A stretch of DNA of 64,000 nucleotides, from NCBI RefSeq assembly GCF_014694385.1, contig NZ_JAAOCA010000027.1:25355-89354 (forward strand), written 5' to 3'. The notes beneath the pieces are model-generated. The model was not told the DNA's origin, searched no databases, and saw nothing but the letters and a program-made list of their open reading frames with translations. The DNA comes from Pseudomonas typographi (GTDB taxonomy: Bacteria > Pseudomonadota > Gammaproteobacteria > Pseudomonadales > Pseudomonadaceae). This document shows, one piece after another, positions 1-7,608 of this stretch. Each line of letters begins with the position of its first letter. Positions within the stretch are counted from its first letter, which is position 1. The translations under genes were made by a program, and so were the position numbers.

Positions 1-436
1 GGCGCTTGGACTCGGGCACGAAGGTGGCCGGGCGCAGCAAGTCCTTGATGTTGAAGGTATCGCCGTTTTCCTGAAGGATCAGTGGCAGAAGGTCCTTGGC
101 CAGGAGGATGCCCAGCACGTCATCGTGGCTTTCGCCCACCACCGGGTAACGCGAATGGGCCGCGTCGATCACGGCGGGCAGGAACTCCCTGGGAGTTTGC
201 GTGGCTTTGATGCTGATCATTTGCGAACGCGGGACCATGATGTCGCGAACTTGCAGGTCGGCGACCTGGATCGCCCCTTCGACAATAGTCAGCGCTTCGC
301 TGTCCAGGAGCTTGTTCTGGTGCGCCTCGCGCAACAGTTCCAGCAGTTCCTGGCGGTTTTTCGGCTCATGGGCAAAAGCCTGGGTGATCTTACCCAGCCA
401 GGACTTCTGCCCATTGCTCGATCGATCTTCGCTCAT
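1..436 (-). CDS. corC: CorC/HlyC-family CBS-domain protein, N-terminal part
   Basis: The gene enters from the left edge; only the first ~145 residues are present, beginning at the ATG whose complement is at 434-436. The protein starts MSEDRSSNGQKSW and then has the acidic, Leu-rich helix and paired CBS region of CorC/YbeX (complete family members are about 280-290 residues, with a C-terminal CorC_HlyC domain). CorC proteins are linked to magnesium and cobalt efflux. The gene lies immediately downstream of ybeY on the same strand, the usual ybeZ-ybeY-ybeX order, so it is probably the last or next-to-last gene of this operon. The truncation is caused by the window boundary. Confidence 0.9.
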   Translation of the reverse strand, partial: MSEDRSSNGQKSWLGKITQAFAHEPKNRQELLELLREAHQNKLLDSEALTIVEGAIQVADLQVRDIMVPRSQMISIKATQTPREFLPAVIDAAHSRYPVVGESHDDVLGILLAKDLLPLILQENGDTFNIKDLLRPATFVPESKR

Positions 437-441
437 AGCGC

Positions 442-936
442 TTACTCGTGTTCCTTGGGGGCGTCGGGGTTGATAGGGTCAGTGTCGTCATCGGCATAAG
501 GGTCGGGGTAGCCCAATTCAGCTAGCAACTCCTGTTCCAGGCTCTCCATTTCTTCGGCCTCTTCGTCTTCGATGTGGTCGAAGCCGAGCAAATGCAGGCA
601 GCCGTGGATCACCAGGTGAGCCCAGTGCGCATCCAATGCCTTGCCTTGCTCGCCGGCTTCGCGCGCGACCACCTGGGTGCAGATCACCAGGTCGCCGAGC
701 AAGGGGATGTCGAGCAATTCGTTTGGCACCTCGGCCGGGAACGACAACACATTGGTGGCGTAGTCTTTATGCCGGTAGGTGTGGTTCAGGGCACGGGCTT
801 CGGGTTCGTCTACCAAGCGGATGGTCAGCTCGGAGTCGCCTCGGCGTTGGCGCAAGGCCAGCTCGCACCAGCGCAGGAATGCCGCGTCACCGGGCGCGGG
901 CGCAGTACTGGCCCGCTGCAGGTCCAACTCAACCAT
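442..936 (-). CDS. ybeY: Endoribonuclease YbeY (rRNA maturation)
   Basis: This 164-residue protein is a single-strand-specific metallo-endoribonuclease needed for 16S rRNA 3'-end maturation and 70S ribosome quality control in the cytoplasm. The zinc signature HGCLHLLGFDH is visible at residues 111-121, giving ligands H111, H115 and H121. A longer frame exists upstream, but the ATG at 934-936 starts the canonical MVELDLQ N-terminus. It overlaps the end of phoL by 8 nt, which suggests translational coupling. The acidic C-terminal tail (DPYADDDTDP) is typical of Pseudomonas homologues. Confidence 0.95.
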   Translation of the reverse strand: MVELDLQRASTAPAPGDAAFLRWCELALRQRRGDSELTIRLVDEPEARALNHTYRHKDYATNVLSFPAEVPNELLDIPLLGDLVICTQVVAREAGEQGKALDAHWAHLVIHGCLHLLGFDHIEDEEAEEMESLEQELLAELGYPDPYADDDTDPINPDAPKEHE

Positions 937-1930
937 CGTGGCGGTTGCCGCGCTGTTGGCTGGCGTGCAAGCCGTCGTAGCGCTCGTAGGCCTCGACGAT
1001 GCGTTGCACCAGCGGGTGGCGCACCACGTCCTTGGGCTTGAAGTGGGTGAAGCTGATGCCCGGCACATCGCTGAGCACCTCCATCACATGGGCCAGGCCC
1101 GGCTGGGTGCCGCGTGGCAAGTCGACTTGGGTAATGTCGCCGGTGATCACCGCCGTGGAGCCGAAGCCGATCCGCGTGAGGAACATCTTCATTTGCTCGG
1201 TGGTGGTGTTCTGGCTCTCATCGAGGATGATGAAGCTGTTGTTCAACGTGCGGCCGCGCATATACGCCAGGGGGGCGATTTCGATCACCTGGCGCTCGAT
1301 GAGTTTGGCCACGTGTTCGAAGCCGAGCATCTCGTAAAGGGCGTCGTAGAGCGGGCGCAGGTAGGGGTCGATTTTCTGCGCCAGGTCGCCGGGCAAAAAG
1401 CCGAGCTTTTCGCCGGCCTCTACCGCTGGGCGCACCAGCAAGATGCGCCGCACCTGCTCGCGCTCCAGTGCGTCTACCGCGCAAGCCACGGCCAGATACG
1501 TCTTGCCGGTGCCGGCCGGGCCGATACCGAAGTTGATGTCGTTGGCCAGGATCGCCTTCACGTACTTTTGCTGGTTCGCCCCGCGCGGGCGGATCATGCC
1601 CTTGCGTGTGCGCAGCGCCACCGCCACTTCTTGGGCAGCGGGGTTGTCGAGGTCTTCGACGGCCGACTCCTGCAGGAACAGGTGCACCATGTTCGGCGAT
1701 AATTCGGTGGCTTTGGTTTCGCGGTACAGGCGGCGTAACAGCAACTCGGCAGAGTGGGTGTGGCCGGGTTCGCCGATGAGCTCGAATTGGTTGCCGCGGT
1801 TGCGTATCTCGATCTCGAGGCGTTGTTCGATCAGGCGAAGGTGCGCGTCGAGCTGCCCACACAGGTTGGCGAAGCGGTGCGCTTCGAAAGGTTCGAGGGT
1901 AAAACGATGGGGTTCTATGGGTGCGTTCAA
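929..1930 (-). CDS. phoL: PhoH-like ATPase (YbeZ/PhoL)
   Basis: This 333-residue cytoplasmic PhoH-family P-loop ATPase has its Walker A motif GPAGTGKT at residues 137-144 and Walker B IILDE at 234-238 followed by SQNTT, the family hallmark. An N-terminal nucleic-acid-binding region precedes the ATPase core. The protein is genetically tied to YbeY and is thought to act as an RNA helicase or NTPase with it in rRNA processing. It overlaps ybeY downstream and lies 110 bp from miaB upstream, all on the same strand, so miaB-phoL-ybeY-corC is probably co-transcribed. Confidence 0.93.
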   Translation of the reverse strand: MNAPIEPHRFTLEPFEAHRFANLCGQLDAHLRLIEQRLEIEIRNRGNQFELIGEPGHTHSAELLLRRLYRETKATELSPNMVHLFLQESAVEDLDNPAAQEVAVALRTRKGMIRPRGANQQKYVKAILANDINFGIGPAGTGKTYLAVACAVDALEREQVRRILLVRPAVEAGEKLGFLPGDLAQKIDPYLRPLYDALYEMLGFEHVAKLIERQVIEIAPLAYMRGRTLNNSFIILDESQNTTTEQMKMFLTRIGFGSTAVITGDITQVDLPRGTQPGLAHVMEVLSDVPGISFTHFKPKDVVRHPLVQRIVEAYERYDGLHASQQRGNRHDG

Positions 1931-2040
1931 GGTCGTTTGATGGCCGCTCTACGGCAATTAGGTTGGCTGCAAGGATAACCCCGGATGCCGGTTCGTGAAA
2001 GCGCTGGCTGGCGCCTGCGCCTTCACCTCATCGGCAAGCC

Positions 2041-3369
2041 TCACTGTAGCCAGGTGCCACGTAGCGAGTGGGGGTGGGCTTCGTCGATGTGCACGTCGGC
2101 GAACTGGCCGATCAGGGTTGGGTCGGCACACCTGAAGTTGACGATGCGGTTGTTACCGGTACGGCCCTGCAATTGGCCCGGGTCGCGCTTTGAAAAATCG
2201 GTGACCAGAATGCGCTGGGTGGTCCCGACCATCCGTCGGCTGATCTCGAAACCCTGCTGGTTCAGCACGTGCTGCAGGCGCGCTAGGCGTTCCTTTTTCA
2301 CCTCTTCGGGGGTGTCGTCGGCAAGGTCGGCGGCGGGGGTGCCCGGGCGGCGGCTGTAAACGAACGAAAAGGAAAAATCCATGCCCACGTCGGTCACCAG
2401 CTTGAGGGTTTGCTCGAAGTCTTTTTCGGTTTCGCCGGGGAAGCCTACGATGAAGTCGGAGCTGATGCAGATGTCTGGCACCGCCGCCTTGAGTTTGCGC
2501 AGCTTGGACTTGTATTCGAGGATGGTGTGGTTGCGCTTCATCGCCGCCAACACCCGGTCGGAGCCGGACTGCACCGGCAGGTGCAGGTGCTTGACCAGCT
2601 CGGGCACCTCGGCATGGGCCTGGATCAGGCTTTCGGAAAACTCCAGCGGGTGCGAGGTGGTGTAGCGGATGCGCTCGATACCCTCGACCGCCGCCACCAC
2701 GCGGATCAGTTCGGCAAGGTCGGCCAGGCGGCCATCGGCGGTAGCGCCACGGTAACCGTTGACGTTCTGGCCCAGCAACGTTACTTCGCGCACGCCGTTC
2801 TCGGCCAGGTGGATCACCTCGGCGATCACGTCGTCGAACGGCCGGCTGACCTCCGGGCCTCGGGTGTAGGGCACCACGCAGAAGGTGCAGTACTTGCTGC
2901 ATCCTTCCATTACCGAAACAAAAGCGGTGGGGCCGTCGATGCGGGGTTCGGGCAGGTGGTCGAATTTCTCGATCTCGGGGAACGAGATGTCGACCTGGGG
3001 CAGCCGCGTGTTGCGTACCGCGTCGATCATTTCTGGCAGCCGGTGCAGGGTTTGCGGGCCGAACACTACGTCGACGTACGGCGCGCGGTCGCGAATGGCC
3101 TGGCCTTCCTGGCTGGCGACGCAGCCGCCGACGGCGATCACCATGTCGGGCTTGCCCTCTTTGAGTTCGCGCCAACGGCCCAGTTGCGAGAACACCCGGT
3201 CTTGTGCCCGCTCGCGGATCGAGCAGGTGTTGAGCAGGATCACGTCGGCGTCTTCGGCGCGGGCGGTCACCTCCAGGGCTTGGTGTTCACCCAGCAGGTC
3301 TACCATGCGCGAGCTGTCGTACTCGTTCATTTGGCAGCCGTGGGTTTCGATGTAAAGCTTCTTGGCCAT
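2041..3369 (-). CDS. miaB: tRNA-i6A37 methylthiotransferase MiaB
   Basis: MiaB is a radical-SAM enzyme that adds a methylthio group to N6-isopentenyl-A37 of tRNAs. The 442-residue protein has the N-terminal MTTase cluster cysteines C12, C49 and C83, the radical-SAM CxxxCxxC at C157, C161 and C164 (GCSKYCTFC), and a C-terminal TRAM-type domain from about residue 378. The ATG at 3367-3369 gives the canonical MAKKLYIETHGCQMN start; the longer in-frame extension adds 12 unconserved residues. It is probably the first gene of the phoL-ybeY-corC transcription unit. Confidence 0.97.
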   Translation of the reverse strand: MAKKLYIETHGCQMNEYDSSRMVDLLGEHQALEVTARAEDADVILLNTCSIRERAQDRVFSQLGRWRELKEGKPDMVIAVGGCVASQEGQAIRDRAPYVDVVFGPQTLHRLPEMIDAVRNTRLPQVDISFPEIEKFDHLPEPRIDGPTAFVSVMEGCSKYCTFCVVPYTRGPEVSRPFDDVIAEVIHLAENGVREVTLLGQNVNGYRGATADGRLADLAELIRVVAAVEGIERIRYTTSHPLEFSESLIQAHAEVPELVKHLHLPVQSGSDRVLAAMKRNHTILEYKSKLRKLKAAVPDICISSDFIVGFPGETEKDFEQTLKLVTDVGMDFSFSFVYSRRPGTPAADLADDTPEEVKKERLARLQHVLNQQGFEISRRMVGTTQRILVTDFSKRDPGQLQGRTGNNRIVNFRCADPTLIGQFADVHIDEAHPHSLRGTWLQ

Positions 3370-3446
3370 TGCACGGATCACAAGCGGTTCCAAAGGACCG
3401 GGCATTATAGTGGGGTATGCGCGCGCATCCTAGTGCGGTGTTTCAA

Positions 3447-3478
3447 GTGTGGTGTTTCAGAAGTTGCCTGCCCCGCGG
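3447..3478 (+). repeat. Partial copy of a dispersed intergenic repeat
   Basis: The stretch reading GTGTGGTGTTTCAGAAGTTG shares its left arm with better-preserved repeats at 37884-37924 (same strand) and at 22616-22655 and 43937-43976 (opposite strand). The right, hairpin-forming arm is poorly conserved here. It lies in the divergent gap between miaB and the DUF1820 gene, so it could overlap either promoter. A tandem echo (GCGGTGTTTCAAG) begins about 12 bases upstream. Confidence 0.4.
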
Positions 3479-3525
3479 CTGTGGTATGCTGCGCATCCCT
3501 TTTACCAGTGGTTTGCAGCTTTACG

Positions 3526-3855
3526 ATGAGCCAACGCCAAACGCCAATCTACCGCGTGATCTTCGTTAACCAGGGCCAGGTATTCGAGATGTACGCCCGG
3601 CAAATCTTCCAGAGCGACCTATGGGGGTTCTTGGAAATCGAAGAGTTCGTATTCGGTGAGCGCACGCAAATGATCGTCGACCCCGCCGAAGAAAAGCTCA
3701 AGACCCAGTTCGAGGGGGTCAAGCGCAGCTTTGTACCGCTGCACTCGGTGGTGCGTATCGATGAAGTGGAGCAACTGGGTACGGCAAAGATTTCCGAGGC
3801 CAAGGGCGTTGGCAATGTGATGCCCTTTCCAATGCCGGCGCCACCCAAGGCATAG
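3526..3855 (+). CDS. DUF1820 family protein
   Basis: This 109-residue protein of unknown function starts MSQRQTPIYRVIFVNQGQ, characteristic of the DUF1820 family found across gammaproteobacteria. It has no signal peptide or membrane segment and appears cytoplasmic. The C-terminus ends in a Pro-rich tail (MPFPMPAPPKA). A much longer in-frame reading upstream is non-coding, because it runs antisense through miaB; the ATG at 3526 is the only start that gives the conserved N-terminus. It converges with the Sel1-repeat gene, with 4 bp between the stop codons. No function can be assigned from the sequence. Confidence 0.85.
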   Translation: MSQRQTPIYRVIFVNQGQVFEMYARQIFQSDLWGFLEIEEFVFGERTQMIVDPAEEKLKTQFEGVKRSFVPLHSVVRIDEVEQLGTAKISEAKGVGNVMPFPMPAPPKA

Positions 3856-3859
3856 CCCC

Positions 3860-4408
3860 TCAAGGCAACGGCGAGAACGGCGTATGGCCGTCGGCTGTTT
3901 GTAGCTCCGACAAGTATTTGCGGAAAATCTGCCCCAGCACCTGGGTGGCGTTGTCGATTTCTTCCTGGCTCATGTGCTCTGCTACTTCGTCAGCGCTGTC
4001 CAAGGCGTCTTCGGCGCCATTGACCGCAGCCATTTTCAGCACGATGTAAGCCTGCACGTTGTTGGCTGGCACCGCCTCGCCATGGAAGAACATCAGCCCC
4101 AGGCGGTACTGCGCCTGGGCGTGGCCCTTGAGCGAAGCCTGCTCGAAGTAGTTCAAGGCCTGGCTGAGGTCTTGTGCGGTGCCCTTACCGTCATAATAGA
4201 ACGCGCCCAGCTCGTACTGCGCTTGGGCATCGCCTGCCTGCGCCAATTGCTGGCAGGCAGCCACCGCCTGCGCAAGGTCGGCGGGCAGGGCGTCGAGGCT
4301 GCAACGGCCAGGGGCCGGGATGAGCAACGAGTTCCCGTCTGCGAGAGCCAGCAGGGGCTGTGCAAGCAACAGGCAGCCCAGTGCAAGGGCGCGGCCGGTG
4401 CGGTTCAT
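3860..4408 (-). CDS. Secreted Sel1-repeat (TPR-like) protein
   Basis: This 182-residue protein has an N-terminal signal peptide (basic MNRTGR, a hydrophobic Leu/Ala core, cleavage likely near ALA-DG at residues 22-24). At least two Sel1-like helical repeats follow at about residues 60-135 (pattern AQYELGAFYYDGKG, then AQYRLGLMFFHGEA). Sel1 repeats mediate protein-protein contacts, so this is probably a periplasmic scaffold or adaptor with unknown partners. It stands alone, convergent with the DUF1820 gene and divided from hemL by about 150 bp. Confidence 0.8.
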   Translation of the reverse strand: MNRTGRALALGCLLLAQPLLALADGNSLLIPAPGRCSLDALPADLAQAVAACQQLAQAGDAQAQYELGAFYYDGKGTAQDLSQALNYFEQASLKGHAQAQYRLGLMFFHGEAVPANNVQAYIVLKMAAVNGAEDALDSADEVAEHMSQEEIDNATQVLGQIFRKYLSELQTADGHTPFSPLP

Positions 4409-4561
4409 GGGGATTGCGGTACCTCTGCGCAGTGGCGCTTGGCCACCCTGGGATCACTTCACTACATTATGGAATAAGCCAGGGGGCGCTTACAAAGTGT
4501 TTACCCGGTTTTTTGCCCTGTAGGCCGCAGCCGGCGCCATAGTGCGCCGGCCCACTGCGCA

Positions 4562-5842
4562 TTATACGGCCGCGAACGCGCGCTCCGCGGCCGCCAGGGT
4601 GATCGCCAGTTCTGCTTCGCCGTGGGCGATCGACGTAAAACCGGCCTCGAACGCGCTGGGCGCCAGGTACACGCCACCGGCGAGCATGAGGTGGAAGAAC
4701 CGTTTGAAACGTTCGGCATCACTGGCCATCACGTCGTCGAACGTGACGATATCGTCGGCACCGCTGAAGTAAAGGCCGAACATGCCACCGGCCTGGGTGG
4801 TCACGAACGGCACGCCGGCAGCGTCGGCGCGTTGCTGCAGGCCATCGAGCATGCGCGCGGTATAGGCATTGAGCTGCTCGTGGAACCCGGGCTGGCTGAT
4901 CAGGCGCAGGGTGGCCAGGCCGGCCGCCATGGCCAGCGGGTTGCCCGAGAGGGTGCCGGCTTGGTACACCGGCCCCAGTGGCGCGATGTGCGACATGATC
5001 TGCCGTTTGCCGCCGAAGCAGCCGACCGGCATGCCGCCGCCGATGATCTTGCCGAAGGTCGAGAGGTCTGGGACTACGCCATAATGGGCCTGGGCACCGC
5101 CAAGTGCCACGCGAAAGCCGGTCATGACCTCGTCGAAGATCAGCACTACGCCATGCTGGTCGCACAACCGGCGCAGGCCCTGCAGAAAACCAGGCGCCGG
5201 TGGCACGCAGTTCATGTTGCCGGCCACCGGCTCGACGATGATGCACGCCACCTCGTCGCCGACACTGGCAAGCGTTTTTTCGACTTCGGCCAGGTCGTTG
5301 AAGGCAAGCGTCAACGTGTGCTGGGCAAATGCCGCCGGCACGCCGGGGGAGCTGGGCACCCCCAGTGTCAGTGCGCCGGAACCGGCCTTGACCAGCAGGC
5401 TGTCGGAGTGGCCATGGTAGCAACCTTCGAACTTGATGATGCTGTCGCGGCCGGTAAAGCCGCGGGCCAAGCGAATGGCACTCATGGTCGCCTCGGTGCC
5501 GGAACTGACCATGCGCACCATTTCCATCGACGGCACCAGGCTGCACACCAAATCTGCCATGTCGGTTTCAAGCGCAGTGGGGGCGCCATACGAAAGCCCA
5601 TGTTCCAGCTGGCGGCGCACGGCGTCGAGCACATCGGGGTGGCTGTGGCCGAGAATCATCGGGCCCCAGGAACCCACGTAGTCGACATAGCGCTTGTCGT
5701 CTTCATCGACCACGTAGGCGCCTTGGGCATGCTTGAAGAACAGCGGGGTGCCGCCGACGCTCTTGAACGCGCGCACGGGCGAGTTGACCCCGCCGGGGAT
5801 GTGTTTTTGCGCTTGTTCGAACAGGGTTTCGGAACGGGACAT
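4562..5842 (-). CDS. hemL: Glutamate-1-semialdehyde 2,1-aminomutase
   Basis: HemL converts glutamate-1-semialdehyde to 5-aminolevulinate, the committed C5-pathway precursor of haem, using pyridoxal phosphate. The 426-residue protein contains the fold-type I aminotransferase signature with FDEVMTGFR (Asp237 at the PLP nitrogen) and the Schiff-base lysine K265 in STFGKIIGGG. The ATG at 5840-5842 starts MSRSETLFEQ; ten further upstream residues are not conserved. It follows thiD and thiE on the same strand, 48 bp behind thiE, which is the standard Pseudomonas arrangement and suggests one transcript. Confidence 0.97.
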   Translation of the reverse strand: MSRSETLFEQAQKHIPGGVNSPVRAFKSVGGTPLFFKHAQGAYVVDEDDKRYVDYVGSWGPMILGHSHPDVLDAVRRQLEHGLSYGAPTALETDMADLVCSLVPSMEMVRMVSSGTEATMSAIRLARGFTGRDSIIKFEGCYHGHSDSLLVKAGSGALTLGVPSSPGVPAAFAQHTLTLAFNDLAEVEKTLASVGDEVACIIVEPVAGNMNCVPPAPGFLQGLRRLCDQHGVVLIFDEVMTGFRVALGGAQAHYGVVPDLSTFGKIIGGGMPVGCFGGKRQIMSHIAPLGPVYQAGTLSGNPLAMAAGLATLRLISQPGFHEQLNAYTARMLDGLQQRADAAGVPFVTTQAGGMFGLYFSGADDIVTFDDVMASDAERFKRFFHLMLAGGVYLAPSAFEAGFTSIAHGEAELAITLAAAERAFAAV

Positions 5843-5890
5843 GGCAGTTACTCTCAGAAAACGGGAAGGCATGTACGCAATGGCGCCACA

Positions 5891-6514
5891 CTACAGGCCC
5901 AGCAGGGCATTGAAGGCGCGGGCCCGGCGGGTCACGTCCTGGGGCGTATCAGCGTTGAACAGGCCGCCGACCACGGCCAGTAGGTCGGCGCCGCGCTCGA
6001 CCAGCGGCGCGGCGTTGTCTACGGTGATCCCGCCGATCACGCAAATGGGCAGTTTCAGTTCGCGGCGCGCCTGTACCAACACATCCAGCGAGGCCGGCGC
6101 CGCATCGGGTTTGGTGGCAGACTCGAAAAAACGCCCGAAGGCGACATAGCTGGCGCCTTGGGCGGCGGCTTGGCGGGCAAGCTCCAGGCTGGCATGGCAG
6201 GTGGCGCCGATGATCGCCTCGCGCCCCAGCAGGGTGCGCGCGGCCGGCAGCGGGCCGTCGGTTTGCCCCAGGTGCACGCCCACGCCCAGCTTGGCGGCAA
6301 GCTCGGCGTCGTCGTTGATCAATAGCTGCGCCTTATAGGGCTCGCAAAGTTTCATCAAGGCGCTGGCCTCGCGTAACCGGCGCGAAGCATCTTGGCTTTT
6401 GTCACGGTACTGCAGCAGCGCCAAGCCGCCATCCAGGGCCGCCTGCACGTAGCTCAAATAGCGATTGGCGAGCAGGGCGTGATCGGTAACGGCATACAAG
6501 CCACGGCGTTTCAT
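5891..6514 (-). CDS. thiE: Thiamine-phosphate synthase
   Basis: ThiE condenses HMP pyrophosphate with the carboxylated thiazole phosphate to give thiamine monophosphate. The 207-residue TIM-barrel protein shows the pyrophosphate and pyrimidine-binding motifs QYRDKS, LLINDDAELA, GVHLGQTDGPL and the C-terminal VIGGI phosphate loop. The start chosen (6512-6514) gives MKRRGLYAVTD; the longer reading overlaps thiD and is not conserved. It lies 23 bp downstream of thiD, so HMP phosphorylation and coupling are encoded together. Confidence 0.96.
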   Translation of the reverse strand: MKRRGLYAVTDHALLANRYLSYVQAALDGGLALLQYRDKSQDASRRLREASALMKLCEPYKAQLLINDDAELAAKLGVGVHLGQTDGPLPAARTLLGREAIIGATCHASLELARQAAAQGASYVAFGRFFESATKPDAAPASLDVLVQARRELKLPICVIGGITVDNAAPLVERGADLLAVVGGLFNADTPQDVTRRARAFNALLGL

Positions 6515-6537
6515 CGGGGGCACCTCACTGGGCCGTA

Positions 6538-7335
6538 TCAGCTGCAAAAATCCAGCGGCAACCGGCGCGGCACGTATTGGCCTTTGCCCAGTCGCTCGGC
6601 GTCACGCAGGGTGCGCCAGGTGTAGTCCAGGGCTGCCGTTACAGCGCCCTGAAGCGCTTGGCCAAGTGCCAGGCGGCCGGCCACGGCACTGGCCAGTGTG
6701 CACCCTGAGCCATGGTAGCTGCCCGGCAGGCGCTGGCAAGTCGATAGCTGGCGCAACCCATCGCGGCCGTACAAGCGGTTGTGAATCTCGCTTTCGTCGC
6801 CATGGCCGCCGGTGATCAACACATGCTGGCAATACCGCAACAGCGTTTGTGCGCATTGGTCGGCGCTGCCCTCGGGCAGTTCGGCCAGGATACGCGCCTC
6901 CGGCAGGTTGGGCGTGGCGAGGGTGGCCAATGGCAGCAGTTTTTCGCGAATGGCGTAGCCGACTTCATCCTTGCCCAGCCGCCCGCCGCCACCGGCTTGC
7001 AACACCGGGTCGCAGACCACCGGGATATGCCGGTTGGCGCTGATGATCTCGGCTACGGTATCCACCATTTCCACCGAGCCGAGCATGCCCAGCTTGATGG
7101 CGGCCACCGAAGAGTCGGCCAATACCGCGTGGGCCTGGGCCAGTACCCATTCGCGGTCGAGCATACGAAAGGCGCTAACGTTCACGGTGTCTTGCACGGT
7201 CAAGGCGGTGACCGCTGGCGCGGCATGGCAGCCTTGTGCGATCAGGGCTTCGATGTCGGCTTGCAGACCGGCGCCCCCACTGGGGTCATGGCCAGACAAA
7301 CAAAGCACAACGGGGCGGGAGGCATATGTATTCAT
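6538..7335 (-). CDS. thiD: Hydroxymethylpyrimidine (phosphate) kinase
   Basis: ThiD phosphorylates HMP to HMP-P and then HMP-PP, the pyrimidine substrate of ThiE. The 265-residue ribokinase-fold protein carries GHDPSGGAGLQADI near the N-terminus and the anion-hole motif GSGCTL with the catalytic Cys-adjacent loop near the C-terminus. The ATG at 7333-7335 (MNTYASRPVV) is used; a seven-residue upstream extension is unlikely. It is first in a thiD-thiE-hemL unit. I see no TPP riboswitch in the 270 bp upstream, which is expected because in pseudomonads the riboswitch sits ahead of thiC. Confidence 0.95.
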   Translation of the reverse strand: MNTYASRPVVLCLSGHDPSGGAGLQADIEALIAQGCHAAPAVTALTVQDTVNVSAFRMLDREWVLAQAHAVLADSSVAAIKLGMLGSVEMVDTVAEIISANRHIPVVCDPVLQAGGGGRLGKDEVGYAIREKLLPLATLATPNLPEARILAELPEGSADQCAQTLLRYCQHVLITGGHGDESEIHNRLYGRDGLRQLSTCQRLPGSYHGSGCTLASAVAGRLALGQALQGAVTAALDYTWRTLRDAERLGKGQYVPRRLPLDFCS

Positions 7336-7608
7336 GGGCGGCGAGCTTACCACCAAACCCGCGAGCCGGGCACGTGCTGGTGGTGGGGCGGTAGCTCGCC
7401 GTGCTCGGCGCGAACGTACCTGTTAACGACAATATAAATGCTGAAATCGCCATTGCAGAGCCTTGCGCGTGCTTTGTAACCTGCTTCGTACATAATGGCT
7501 CAGGGCTATGCTAGGATGCTGCGATACCGATAACAGGCATGCCGTTGCGCCGTCTCTAGGGAAATGGGGGCTTCCCGGCGTTCAGCGGCCAAGTCAGGCT
7601 GGGGCTCC

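Noticed and set aside
2410..3855. 481-codon plus-strand frame running into the DUF1820 gene
   Set aside because: Its first two-thirds are antisense to miaB, which has all cluster cysteines. Only the last 109 codons (from 3526) are a real gene.
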